From G963665925 sp963665925 (GTDB lineage: Bacteria; Bacillota; Clostridia; Peptostreptococcales; Acidaminobacteraceae), in assembly GCA_963665925.1 (NCBI GenBank), contig OY762511.1:3472001-3536000 (forward strand): 64,000 bases of DNA. Reading direction: 5' to 3'. Positions within the stretch are counted from its first letter, which is position 1. The number at the start of each line of letters is the position of its first letter. Both the position numbers and the translations under genes were made by a program. The notes beneath the pieces were generated by a model that was given only the letters and a program-made list of their open reading frames with translations, did not search any database and was not told where the DNA came from. Of this stretch, positions 1-8,337 are shown in pieces.

Positions 1-657
1 GTTGGCAATGCCATACTTGAAAATTGTCGCTTCGTTAGACACAGCGCCTATACCGACAATAGATAGGGTAGAGAGCTCTGTCATGTTCAAAACACTTTGT
101 ATGCTGCTTTCCTTAAGAAGTATGTTTGCAACCTCTTCAGAAGAAGCAATAAGCGGAGCTGGCAGAATATGAATGTTTGGGACAGTCTCTGATGCCGCGC
201 CGCGCTGTGTTCCAGAAATAATTGCAGAAGTATAGTAAGATACACCGCCAGAGAGTGTGACGAGTGAGATTTCCTTATCAAGTGAATAAATCAAATGATT
301 GAGTGTTTTGGAAACCGTGTCGCCATAACCAATATTAATATAGGTATTCTCGTCAACTTTCTCTTCAATGTATTGTGCGGCAGCCTTCGCGATGTTGTCG
401 TTCAAGTCGTTAATAGTCGTAGGAACTATAAACACATCTTTTAATTGAAATTTCTCCTTCATCTGTGCTTCGAGTTCCATATTGACCTTTGCTTGCGTAT
501 CGATGTGGAAACGAATGATGCCTTCGCGCTTGGCTTGGTTAAGGATCTTAACGACCTTCATGCGCGAAATACCCAGATGCTTGGCGATTTCTTGCTGTGT
601 CATATCGTCTTTGTAATAACACCAGGTTACCTTGTACATTAAATTGTTTTCGAACAT
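1..657 (-). CDS. lsrR: LsrR-like transcriptional regulator of the SorC family (3' end outside window)
   Basis: The reverse strand encodes 219 codons without a stop, running off the left edge. The N-terminus carries a helix-turn-helix of the SorC/DeoR type (MTQQEIAKHLGISRMKV, about residues 19-35). The sugar-phosphate-binding domain follows (NIGYGDTVSKTLNHLI, then LVTLSGGV). In enterobacteria LsrR represses the lsr operon until phospho-AI-2 binds it. The divergent lsrACDB operon makes that role likely here. The ATG at 657 follows AGGGAG with good spacing. The ligand is inferred from context; other SorC members sense phosphorylated sugars. The last third of the protein is missing from the window. 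Confidence 0.88.
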   Translation of the reverse strand, partial: MFENNLMYKVTWCYYKDDMTQQEIAKHLGISRMKVVKILNQAKREGIIRFHIDTQAKVNMELEAQMKEKFQLKDVFIVPTTINDLNDNIAKAAAQYIEEKVDENTYINIGYGDTVSKTLNHLIYSLDKEISLVTLSGGVSYYTSAIISGTQRGAASETVPNIHILPAPLIASSEEVANILLKESSIQSVLNMTELSTLSIVGIGAVSNEATIFKYGIAN

Positions 658-742
658 ATTAATTCTCCCTCTATAGATAAATGAACAAATCATCACGTCG
701 AAAACAAATGTTGCGATATAAATAATTTGTTCTTTCGATTGC

Positions 743-771
743 ATTATATCAACCGTATATTGCCCTGTCAA
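743..771 (-). promoter_or_regulatory. Sigma-A promoter of lsrR
   Basis: Read on the minus strand, TTGACA (771-766) and TATAAT (748-743) are separated by exactly 17 bases. Both hexamers are perfect consensus. The promoter points at the regulator gene and lies about 85 bases upstream of its ATG. An ACAAATGTT half-site (704-712) falls in the leader, which would allow autoregulation. Confidence 0.85.
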
Positions 772-807
772 TAATTGTTCAAAGTTTTAGAAAATTTTAA
801 AAACCAG

Positions 808-836
808 TTGACATCACATTCTACGTACACTATTAT
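808..836 (+). promoter_or_regulatory. Sigma-A promoter of the lsrACDB operon
   Basis: TTGACA (808-813), a 17-base spacer and TATTAT (831-836) face lsrA. The expected start near 843 leaves a leader of about 125 bases that holds three of the repeated operator-like half-sites. A strong promoter with downstream sites is the usual arrangement for repression. Confidence 0.82.
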
Positions 837-968
837 GAAAGTGTTATCGGAAATACGACAAATGTTCATACAACAAACAAATGTTTTACTAAATGACGAG
901 TAAACACAAATAACAAATTATTTACGTGCAAACATTTGAAACAAACTTAGTGATGCTGGGGGTCGAAT

Positions 969-2450
969 ATGAAAGGTAAACAGTCTCTTATTCGCTTGGA
1001 AGGCATAAAAAAGTCTTTTGGAGACAACGCCGTGTTAAAAGGCGCTTCAATGGAACTATCTGAAGGCGAAGTTATTGCAATAATAGGCGGAAATGGTGCC
1101 GGCAAGAGTACCCTAATGAAAATCATCATGGGAATTTACAAGTCGGACGGCGGCAGCATATATATGAACAATGAGAAGGTATCATTGAACTCACCGTCTG
1201 CAGCGCTTGATAGAGGAATCTATCTTGTACCGCAGGAACCGCTTTTATTCCCTAATATGAGCGTCGAGGAAAACGTTCTTGCAGGCTTTAAAGAAAACAA
1301 AACCTTCCTTAAAGAAAAACTGAGAAAGCTGATTGGGAAATTGGGATGGAAAATCTCGCTGACACAAAGTGCGGCCACATTATCGATTGCTGAGCAGCAG
1401 CTTGTGGAAATCTTGAGAGGTCTTCTAAGGGAAGCAAAAATCCTTATTCTAGATGAACCGACATCTACGCTTACATTTAAGGAAATCAAATCCTTCTTCA
1501 ATTTAATGAAGGATCTTCAATCAAAAGGCATTGGCATGTTCTATATTACCCATAGACTCACTGAGGTCTTTGAAGTCGCAACGGATGTCGTCATCCTGCG
1601 CGATGGTGAAATCACAATGAGTGGACCTGTATCTGATTTTACAAAGGATATGCTGATTCAAGGTCTGCTTCCTGAGAATGCATGCAGAAACCAAGAAGCC
1701 TGTGCTTCAAATACGGTGGATTATAGTGCAGATCCGGTTCTCAAGCTTGAAAATGTTACAGGATACGGATTTAAAGATATATCCTTTTCTGTCTATCCGG
1801 GTGAAATTCTTGGACTGGCAGGGGTTGTCGGGTCTGGACGAACAGAACTGGCTGAAGCCATATTTGGAAAAGGAGAGGTACTTGGTGGAGAGGTTCAGCT
1901 CTGCAATGAGTGCATCAAGGGACTTCCAACTAAAACCATTGTAGAGAAGGGACTGAATTATGTTCCAGAAGACAGACATTTGAATGGTGTTTTCAGTCTA
2001 TCTGATGTGAATGTCAATATGACATCTGCCATTTTGTCAAGAATGGGAAGTGTCTTTGTCAATCGGAAGAAGGAAAAGGAAGTCACACAAAAATATATTG
2101 ATGATTTCAGAATTAAAGTAACCGGACACGACCAGAGTCTTAAGTCGCTTTCTGGCGGCAATCAGCAAAAGGTTGTAATCGGACGCATATTGTCAACAAA
2201 TCCCAAGCTTGTCATTTTAGATGAGCCAACCCGTGGTATTGATGCTGGTGCACGGGGAGATGTTTACAAGATTATTCATGAGCTGAAGGAAATGGGACTG
2301 GCAATACTGCTTATTTCGTCAGACTTTGAAGAGATCCAGGAGTTGGCTGACCGAACAGAGATCATGTGTCACGGTACAAACACACTCCTGCTTGAAAAGC
2401 ATGAGATGACAATGGATCGGTTGACCAAAGCCGCATTCGGGCTTGTGTAA
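969..2450 (+). CDS. lsrA: AI-2 ABC importer ATP-binding protein LsrA
   Basis: This 493-residue protein has two fused ABC ATPase domains, as in monosaccharide importers (RbsA/MglA/LsrA type). The first domain has Walker A GGNGAGKST (about residues 39-47) and Walker B ILILDEPTS. The second has the degenerate P-loop GVVGSGRTE, the signature LSGGNQQK and Walker B LVILDEPTRG, normal for the family. It energises uptake with LsrC and LsrD at the cytoplasmic membrane. The ATG follows a GGGGG tract by 6 bases. It heads the operon 33 bases upstream of lsrC. Substrate is assigned from the binding protein LsrB; from this gene alone a sugar importer would be equally likely. Confidence 0.88.
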   Translation: MKGKQSLIRLEGIKKSFGDNAVLKGASMELSEGEVIAIIGGNGAGKSTLMKIIMGIYKSDGGSIYMNNEKVSLNSPSAALDRGIYLVPQEPLLFPNMSVEENVLAGFKENKTFLKEKLRKLIGKLGWKISLTQSAATLSIAEQQLVEILRGLLREAKILILDEPTSTLTFKEIKSFFNLMKDLQSKGIGMFYITHRLTEVFEVATDVVILRDGEITMSGPVSDFTKDMLIQGLLPENACRNQEACASNTVDYSADPVLKLENVTGYGFKDISFSVYPGEILGLAGVVGSGRTELAEAIFGKGEVLGGEVQLCNECIKGLPTKTIVEKGLNYVPEDRHLNGVFSLSDVNVNMTSAILSRMGSVFVNRKKEKEVTQKYIDDFRIKVTGHDQSLKSLSGGNQQKVVIGRILSTNPKLVILDEPTRGIDAGARGDVYKIIHELKEMGLAILLISSDFEEIQELADRTEIMCHGTNTLLLEKHEMTMDRLTKAAFGLV

Positions 2451-2483
2451 GACGAAACATGTAGGGAAGGGTGATATTGGTTT

Positions 2484-3527
2484 ATGCAATTATTAAAGAA
2501 GATACTTGAAAAGAGAGAAATAACTGCTCTAATATTCCTGCTCGTGCTGTTCATGGGAGTTGGGCTTAGAAATCCTGATTTTGTCAGCTTCCAGAGTATC
2601 ATGACAGTATTAAAAGGAAGTGTTCTTTACATATTTTTAGCTGTAGGTATGACTTTTGTTCTTCTGACCGGAGGCATTGATGTTTCCGTAGGCGCAACAC
2701 TTGGCATATCGGCAGCCATATCAGCAACGATGATCCGTGATGGGCAGAGCGTTATTCTAGCGATTATACTTTCCATTATTGTTGGCCTCATCATCGGATG
2801 GATCAACGGTGTAGGGGTTGCCGTAATCAAAGTTCCAGCGATTATTATGACCCTAGGTGTGCTCGGCATAATCCGGGGCATCATGATCCTTTATACGAAC
2901 GGAAAATGGGTTGAAAATCTTCCGGACACATTCAAAATGGCCTCGCAGAAAACAATCCTGGGTTTGAATGGCTACTTCCTTATGGTTGTCGTCGTCGTTG
3001 CCCTGGTAAACTACTATTTTGTCAAAGCACGTACTGGCAAGTACTTTGCTGCAATTGGAGACAATGTTGACGGTGCGACACTTGTCGGCATTCCAGTCAG
3101 GAAATTTACCATCATGGCTTATGTTATTTCCGGTTTATGTGCATCCATTGCAGGCGTTGTTTTTGCTTCCCAGGTGGGTTTTGTGACAAGCAACTCGGGC
3201 GTCGATATTGAAATGGTCGCCATTGCGGCGTGTGTACTTGGCGGTGTCAGCTTAAGCGGCGGCATTGGTTCGGTTGTGGGTGCATCCCTTGGTGCAATAA
3301 TCATGACTGCAATCAACTCCGCGCTGATTTATCTGAAGGTTCCTTCTTTCTGGAACAAGTCCATTCAAGGCATGCTTCTCATAATCATTGTTGTGGCCGA
3401 TGTACTCATTCACAAGTATTTTGAAGAGAAGGCGCGTAAGCAAAGATTGTCTGCTCGTTCAATGTCAACTGACAAAAAGGACGAAATCATTGAAGATTCT
3501 TTGATGGTGGGAGGTAATGCACAATGA
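2484..3527 (+). CDS. lsrC: AI-2 ABC importer permease LsrC
   Basis: The 347-residue hydrophobic protein belongs to the branched-chain/ribose-type permease family (BPD_transp_2). It shows the conserved LLTGGIDVSVGATLG segment (about residues 60-74) and LGGVSLSGGIGSVVGA near residue 255, both typical of LsrC/RbsC. About ten membrane segments are expected. It pairs with LsrD as a heterodimeric channel. The stop overlaps the lsrD start by 4 bases (ATGA), which suggests coupled translation. A charged C-terminal tail of about 40 residues follows the last membrane segment. Confidence 0.88.
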   Translation: MQLLKKILEKREITALIFLLVLFMGVGLRNPDFVSFQSIMTVLKGSVLYIFLAVGMTFVLLTGGIDVSVGATLGISAAISATMIRDGQSVILAIILSIIVGLIIGWINGVGVAVIKVPAIIMTLGVLGIIRGIMILYTNGKWVENLPDTFKMASQKTILGLNGYFLMVVVVVALVNYYFVKARTGKYFAAIGDNVDGATLVGIPVRKFTIMAYVISGLCASIAGVVFASQVGFVTSNSGVDIEMVAIAACVLGGVSLSGGIGSVVGASLGAIIMTAINSALIYLKVPSFWNKSIQGMLLIIIVVADVLIHKYFEEKARKQRLSARSMSTDKKDEIIEDSLMVGGNAQ

Positions 3528-4528
3528 ATCAGCTAAAGCGTTTTAAAGCCAAATGGGAGTTGTCTCTAATCGTCTTTCTTATTATGGAAATAGCCTTGTT
3601 TGGTTTTCTGAATCCTAGATTTTTGAAAATGCGTGTCCTGCTTAACAGCGCGAACGACTTTGTTACGGTTGCAATTATCGCACTTTTCATGACCCTGGTC
3701 ATCGTAACAGGGGGAATCGATATTTCCATGGGGTCTGTTGTCGGACTGACCTCAGTGGTCATGGGACTTCTTTGGCAAGAAATGGGGCTCAATATTTGGG
3801 CTGCCGTATGTCTTGCGATTGTCGTCGGCGGAATTTGCGGGGCAATAAATGGATATCTGATTGCATACATTGGGGTGCAGGCCATGGTAGCCACCCTTGG
3901 AACCAGTTTTCTGTATGCTGGCGTATCGCTCGTCATCATCGGTTTTTCTGGAATTAGTGCTGCAGAAGGGATTACAGGCTTTCCCGATGCCTTTAGAGAA
4001 CTGGGACACGGTAAGTTTCATGGCATACCGAGTTCAATAATTCTCTTTCTCGTACTCATTGCGGTAGCCTACATCATTCTTCATAAAACAGTTTATGGAA
4101 GACGGGTATTCCTGACAGGTGTCAATAGAAAAGCCGCAGAGTTCTCAGGCATACATACAAAGCTCATTATCATGAGCACACATATGCTCGTTGGTATGGG
4201 TGCTGCAATCTCTGGCATGTACATTACATCATATTTAAGCTCTTCCAGGGCTGACCATGGGGCGACTTTGACGCTTTCGGTCATTACGGCAGTCGTGCTT
4301 GGCGGTACGGCGATAACTGGGGGAGAGGGTTCTGTAATAGGAACCGCTCTTGCAAGTGTAATTATTGGTCTGATGACACTGGGCTTACAAATGGCGGGAC
4401 TTCCCACTCAATTCGTAAGTATAGGCATCGGCATACTGCTGGTTGTATCCGTTTCGATTAAAAGTACCCTCTCAGGAGGCGCTCTTTTCTCTGAACTGAA
4501 AAAGAAATGGATCACTGCAGAAAAATAA
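3524..4528 (+). CDS. lsrD: AI-2 ABC importer permease LsrD
   Basis: This second permease of 334 residues is homologous to LsrC. It has VTGGIDISMGSVVGL (about residues 61-75) and VLGGTAITGGEGSVIGT near residue 260. It completes the LsrACD membrane complex. The ATG lies inside the lsrC stop. It ends 74 bases before lsrB, a gap occupied by a stable hairpin. Confidence 0.88.
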   Translation: MNQLKRFKAKWELSLIVFLIMEIALFGFLNPRFLKMRVLLNSANDFVTVAIIALFMTLVIVTGGIDISMGSVVGLTSVVMGLLWQEMGLNIWAAVCLAIVVGGICGAINGYLIAYIGVQAMVATLGTSFLYAGVSLVIIGFSGISAAEGITGFPDAFRELGHGKFHGIPSSIILFLVLIAVAYIILHKTVYGRRVFLTGVNRKAAEFSGIHTKLIIMSTHMLVGMGAAISGMYITSYLSSSRADHGATLTLSVITAVVLGGTAITGGEGSVIGTALASVIIGLMTLGLQMAGLPTQFVSIGIGILLVVSVSIKSTLSGGALFSELKKKWITAEK

Positions 4529-4536
4529 TCGTTAAT

Positions 4537-4575
4537 ATCAAGTCCTTTGCATAGGGACAGTAGCAAAGGCTTGAT
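4537..4575 (+). other. mRNA hairpin between lsrD and lsrB
   Basis: A 13-bp stem pairs 4537-4550 (one bulged T) with 4563-4575. No U-tract follows, so it is not a standard terminator. A hairpin just upstream of a binding-protein gene commonly protects that mRNA segment or moderates read-through, giving more binding protein than permease. That role is inferred. Confidence 0.5.
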
Positions 4576-4602
4576 GATTATACACAAAGGGAGGATGAAA
4601 AA

Positions 4603-5718
4603 ATGAAAAGAAAGCTTTTATCGTTAATGCTGATTGGTATGATGGTGGTATTTAGTTTGGCAGGGTGTGCTAAACCAGCTGAGCAAGCGACAGAGAGCAG
4701 CGAAGCGGCTCCTGCAGCTGAAGTGGCACAGGAAGAATCAACAGGTGTGGATCCATCGGATGTCTCTGTAGTGTTCATTCCAAAGCTAACGGGTAACATG
4801 TTCTTCGAATCAGCAAACGAAGGTGCACAGGCAATGGCTAAAACTGTTGGATTTGAATGTAAGTACGATGGTACTACAAATGCTACGGTTGCGGATCAGG
4901 TTCAAGTTATCAACTCAGCAATTAATCAAGGCTACAACGCAATTGCAGTATCTTCAAACTCACCAGATGGTTTGAACGAAGCACTAAAATCTGCTAAAGA
5001 AACAGGCATGAAGGTTGTTACTTGGGACTCGGACGTTAATCCTGAGTACAGATCACTTATGGTAAGCCAGGGTACTCCAACTCAGCTTGGCAAAATGCTG
5101 ATCGATATGGTAGCTGAGCAAATTGATGACGCGCACAATGCTTCAATTGATTTTGCTTTCTTCTACTCAAGCCCTACAGTAACAGACCAAAACTCATGGG
5201 TTGAAGCTGCTAAGGAATATGTAGCATCTGATTTCCCTAACTGGAACCTTGTTACAACAGAATACGGCGAATCTGACGCACAGAAATCAATTCAAGTGGG
5301 TGAGTCTATTCTAAATACATACAAGGACATCGATGCAATTATCTGTCCAGACTCTACTGCACTTCCAGGTATGGCACAGGCAGCTAAGAATCTTGGCAAA
5401 AATGCAGAAGATGTAATCATCACTGGTTTTGCAACACCGAGCTCAATGAGAGACTTCGTAAAAGACGGCACACTGACTCAATTCGGTCTGTGGGACTGTG
5501 AAGTTCAAGGCGCTATGGGTGCATACATTGCATACTGGCTAGCTGCAGGAAATGAATTTGCTGTAGGCGATACAATTGATATTCCAAATATCGGCGAAGT
5601 AGAAATCATGTCCAACTCAGTACTTGGCCACACATATGAAGCTGATGATTCAGGCGTTGTACTCATGCCAGAGCGTACAGTCTTCACAGTTGAAAACATT
5701 GACGACTTCAACTTCTAG
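4603..5718 (+). CDS. lsrB: AI-2-binding lipoprotein LsrB
   Basis: The 371-residue protein starts with a lipoprotein signal (lipobox LAGC, Cys22) and an Ala/Glu-rich linker. The periplasmic-binding fold follows. Regions that line the AI-2 pocket in Salmonella LsrB are recognisable: the Lys of IPKLTGN (about residue 61), Asp pair in TWDSDVNPE, the Asp-Gln of SSPTVTDQN, and Pro/Ala in PDSTALPG. Other long matches to the family are QGTPTQLGKML and GFATPSSMRDFVK. This resolves the operon as AI-2 rather than ribose import. The ATG follows GGGAGG. It is the last gene before a terminator; lsrK, lsrF and lsrG are not in the window. Confidence 0.92.
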   Translation: MKRKLLSLMLIGMMVVFSLAGCAKPAEQATESSEAAPAAEVAQEESTGVDPSDVSVVFIPKLTGNMFFESANEGAQAMAKTVGFECKYDGTTNATVADQVQVINSAINQGYNAIAVSSNSPDGLNEALKSAKETGMKVVTWDSDVNPEYRSLMVSQGTPTQLGKMLIDMVAEQIDDAHNASIDFAFFYSSPTVTDQNSWVEAAKEYVASDFPNWNLVTTEYGESDAQKSIQVGESILNTYKDIDAIICPDSTALPGMAQAAKNLGKNAEDVIITGFATPSSMRDFVKDGTLTQFGLWDCEVQGAMGAYIAYWLAAGNEFAVGDTIDIPNIGEVEIMSNSVLGHTYEADDSGVVLMPERTVFTVENIDDFNF

Positions 5719-5752
5719 AGTTCGTTTCACTTCAATAATCAAAGTTTAGTAT

Positions 5753-5784
5753 AAAACCACTTTCTTTCGGGGAAGTGGTTTTTC
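5753..5784 (+). terminator. Intrinsic terminator after lsrB
   Basis: AAACCACTT pairs with AAGTGGTTT around a short loop, and the stem runs into TTTTTC. It ends the lsr operon about 40 bases past the lsrB stop. Confidence 0.8.
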
Positions 5785-5921
5785 TCATACAATATCCATG
5801 CAATATGGGCGTATATATGAAGTGACAGCATCAGGAAAAAACTATACAATACTTAAAAAGATTCTATTGTTGAGATGTTAAACTAGATAATGAAATATTG
5901 GCGAGGAAAGTTGGTTGTGGG

Positions 5922-7925
5922 ATGAAAAAAATGGTGTTGGTATCATTTAAAAAAACTACACGTGATTATTATACAGAAGAACTTAAAACATTCTTTGGAA
6001 AATACGCCGAAGTGACTGGCTATTCTACAGAAGAAGGTATTGGTGACCTATCGGACGCGGATTTGGTACTTCTTACTGGTATAGGTATAAAAGATACAAT
6101 GAAAATTCATACCTATACGAAAGGCAATATCATTTATATGAAACGCACATACTCAAATGCGGCCTTCAAAAAACTGACAGAAGTGCCTCCTGGTACTACG
6201 GCAATGTTTGTTTGTAATGATCAGTTTTCTGCATATGAAAGTGTGGCGATTATCAATAGTATAGGAAACTGCAATATTGATCTTGTACCCGTATATCCTG
6301 AAATGGATGAAATTCCCAAGCTTGATTATGCAATAACACCTGCACAGGTTCAATATGTTCCCAAGGAGATTACAAATGTAGTAGATATCGGCTGGCGTGT
6401 GATTAGTACATCGACTATGTTTGATATCGCAACAAATCTAAACGTTCTTAATAAAAAACTGTATGATGAAATCATAAGTAGACAAAGTGATATAATGCCT
6501 GTCAATATGGGCATGGAATATTTAATTGAAAATACCCATCAAATTCGTAATATGACTCGGGAGGGTATTGTATATACAGATGATGATTTTAAAATTAGAA
6601 ACTATAATGATACGGTGCTTCAGTCATCAAATGTTGCACAGTATATGGGGCAAAATATAATTGGCACATTGATTCCAGAGGAATACAAGGATGTTTTTCT
6701 GGGGAATCAAAACGTAGAAAATATTCTATTCGAGCATCCGGCTACAAAAAAAGTACTGGAAGTTTCAAAGCGTGCTTTGGTGATTCACGACAAACAATTC
6801 GGATACATTTTCAAAATTGAAGATCAGACGGAAATCAAAGCGCTTGAACTCAGACTAAAAAACGAAATGTCATCACGGGGGCATGTTGCACGTTATACCT
6901 TTAAAGATATCTTGGGCGGAAGTAAAGCGATTGAGGAATGCAAAAAAAAGGCAATAAAAATTGCACAGCTAGATAATGTCGTATTGATTACAGGTGAAAG
7001 TGGTTCAGGAAAAGAACTTTTCGCACAATCAATGCACAATGCTTCTAAACGCAATAAGATGCCTTTTTTAGCTATAAACTGTTCAGCGCTTCATCCACAT
7101 CTTTTAGAGAGTGAACTCTTCGGTTATGAAGAGGGCGCATTTTCAGGTGCTAAAAAAGGTGGTAAAAAAGGATTGTTTGAACTTGCAAACAAAGGGACTC
7201 TCTTTCTTGATGAGATTGGAGAATTGCCGCTGGAAGTTCAAGCGAAGTTTCTTCGTGTTTTGCAGGAAAAGGAATTAATACGAGTCGGTGGCAGTGATAT
7301 CATATCGGTGGATGTACGCATAATCGCAGCAACAAACCGATCTTTACCTGATCGCGTAGCGAATGGTGAATTTAGAAAAGACTTGTATTATCGTTTAAAC
7401 GTATTTCCTTTGATGATTCCTAATCTAAAGGAAAGAAAGGAAGATGTTTTACCACTTGCGTATCAGTTTTTGAAAGAGTTTGATGCATCGGATAAAATTT
7501 TTGATCCTGCCCTTGTTCGATTCCTAACCGACTATGGGTGGCCTGGTAATATTCGTGAACTTAGAAATTGTATAGAGTATATGGCCTATATGGGAGAGTG
7601 CGAGCTTACACTTGCGGACCTACCCTCTTCAATTAATCTGGAAAAAGTATCAAGTGCAGGCACTTGTGGAAGCTTTTCAAACGATGCCTTAACGAAAAGT
7701 GAGCGTTCACTTAGTTTATGTATTCTTAAAAACCTTGATAATAGGCGTCTGGGAAGAAGGGCATTATATAAGAAACTCATGGAGTCCGGATACGATACGA
7801 CAGAATATGAGGTCAGAAAACTCTTGCAGTATTTGACAGAAAATGCGTACATTGAAGCTTTGCCGGGAGTAAAAGGTGCTAAGGTGACTGGCAAAGGTCG
7901 ATTACTTCTTGAAGACAATATTTAA
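5922..7925 (+). CDS. Sigma-54-dependent activator with PrpR-type N-terminal domain
   Basis: About 667 residues. The first ~170 resemble the PrpR N-terminal sensory domain, followed by a PAS-like stretch (about 215-310). The AAA+ domain has Walker A GESGSGKE, the sigma-54 contact loop as GAFSGA (usually GAFTGA), Walker B LFLDEIGELP, and NRSLPDRVANGEFRKDLYYRLNVFP. The C-terminus looks like a winged helix instead of a Fis-type helix-turn-helix. A TTG at 5898 is also open, but the ATG at 5922 is preferred; its SD (GAGGAAAG) is slightly distant. A -24/-12 promoter lies directly downstream, so the M20 hydrolase/YfcC pair is the likely target. The inducer is unknown. Confidence 0.88.
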   Translation: MKKMVLVSFKKTTRDYYTEELKTFFGKYAEVTGYSTEEGIGDLSDADLVLLTGIGIKDTMKIHTYTKGNIIYMKRTYSNAAFKKLTEVPPGTTAMFVCNDQFSAYESVAIINSIGNCNIDLVPVYPEMDEIPKLDYAITPAQVQYVPKEITNVVDIGWRVISTSTMFDIATNLNVLNKKLYDEIISRQSDIMPVNMGMEYLIENTHQIRNMTREGIVYTDDDFKIRNYNDTVLQSSNVAQYMGQNIIGTLIPEEYKDVFLGNQNVENILFEHPATKKVLEVSKRALVIHDKQFGYIFKIEDQTEIKALELRLKNEMSSRGHVARYTFKDILGGSKAIEECKKKAIKIAQLDNVVLITGESGSGKELFAQSMHNASKRNKMPFLAINCSALHPHLLESELFGYEEGAFSGAKKGGKKGLFELANKGTLFLDEIGELPLEVQAKFLRVLQEKELIRVGGSDIISVDVRIIAATNRSLPDRVANGEFRKDLYYRLNVFPLMIPNLKERKEDVLPLAYQFLKEFDASDKIFDPALVRFLTDYGWPGNIRELRNCIEYMAYMGECELTLADLPSSINLEKVSSAGTCGSFSNDALTKSERSLSLCILKNLDNRRLGRRALYKKLMESGYDTTEYEVRKLLQYLTENAYIEALPGVKGAKVTGKGRLLLEDNI

Positions 7926-7941
7926 GTTACCCTTGCTATAC

Positions 7942-7985
7942 ACCCGAACGCACCCGAAAAAACCCGGACTAACCCGAATAAACCT
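7942..7985 (+). repeat. Ten-base-period ACCCG direct repeats
   Basis: ACCCG recurs at 7942, 7952, 7962 and 7972, followed by a degenerate ACCTG at 7982. The period is exactly 10 bases, so all copies face the same side of the helix. The array begins 16 bases after the activator stop and about 280-320 bases upstream of the -24/-12 promoter. It may be an upstream activator or silencer site; no function is shown. Confidence 0.6.
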
Positions 7986-8022
7986 GCAAAAGCCAATGTG
8001 GTTCGAACATAATGTAATTTTT

Positions 8023-8065
8023 AACCTCGATACTCTCAGAATGGGTAATGAGGTTTATTTTTTTT
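8023..8065 (+). terminator. Terminator of the sigma-54 activator gene
   Basis: AACCTC (8023-8028) pairs with GAGGTT (8050-8055), and an inner TACTC/GGGTA stem extends it. A T-rich run (TATTTTTTTT) follows at once. Confidence 0.75.
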
Positions 8066-8122
8066 GCAATATATTTTGCAAAATACAGTTTTTTAAATAT
8101 GCAGTATGAATTTATAGTGCGC

Positions 8123-8138
8123 CTCTAAATTTTTAGAG
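8123..8138. promoter_or_regulatory. Perfect 16-bp dyad, candidate activator binding site
   Basis: CTCTAAA, two T bases and TTTAGAG form a perfect palindrome centred about 135 bases upstream of the -24 element. Sigma-54 activators usually bind dyads 80-200 bases upstream. Assignment to the adjacent activator is inferred from position only. Confidence 0.4.
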
Positions 8139-8263
8139 ACCTTGAAATACCTATAGTTCAAGACTGTGTTTAGATAAAACTCGGTATTTGGACTTAGTTG
8201 CTCTTAATTTTAGCCAATGAAAAAAAGATGGGATTGTATGTTCTGATTAAGTCAATAATAACT

Positions 8264-8279
8264 TGGCACATATTTTGCA
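8264..8279 (+). promoter_or_regulatory. Sigma-54 (-24/-12) promoter
   Basis: TGGCAC, five bases (ATATT) and TTGCA match the sigma-54 consensus at every key base. The GG and GC dinucleotides are 12 bases apart. Transcription would start near 8290, about 48 bases before the M20 hydrolase ATG. It lies immediately downstream of a gene for a sigma-54 activator. Confidence 0.9.
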
Positions 8280-8337
8280 TATATTAAGATTCATTAACAT
8301 AATAGTTTTTGTTAAGTAGATTAAGGAGGTGGTCTGA

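Larger units (their letters stand above)
704..939. promoter_or_regulatory. Cluster of ACAAATGTT half-sites, candidate LsrR operators
   Basis: The nonamer ACAAATGTT occurs at 704-712, 858-866 and 877-885. A near-match on the other strand (AACATTTGA, 931-939) adds a fourth. The middle two are 19 bases apart, about two helical turns. They flank or follow both divergent promoters. SorC-family regulators bind as tetramers to several such sites. Binding by this LsrR is inferred. Confidence 0.6.

Noticed and set aside
87..281. Minus-strand frame inside the lsrR region, and many similar antisense frames elsewhere
   Set aside because: They overlap well-supported genes in another frame and encode no recognisable motif.
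969..5718. Ribose or other sugar ABC importer (rbsACB-like)
   Set aside because: Two different permeases, a SorC-family divergent regulator and the LsrB pocket regions fit AI-2 import better than ribose.
6900..7300. Loss of sigma-54 contact because of GAFSGA
   Set aside because: Serine is conservative and occurs in functional relatives; a perfect -24/-12 promoter lies next door.
7909..8109. Small open frame after the sigma-54 activator
   Set aside because: It overlaps the activator end, contains the phased repeats and the terminator, and has no ribosome-binding site.
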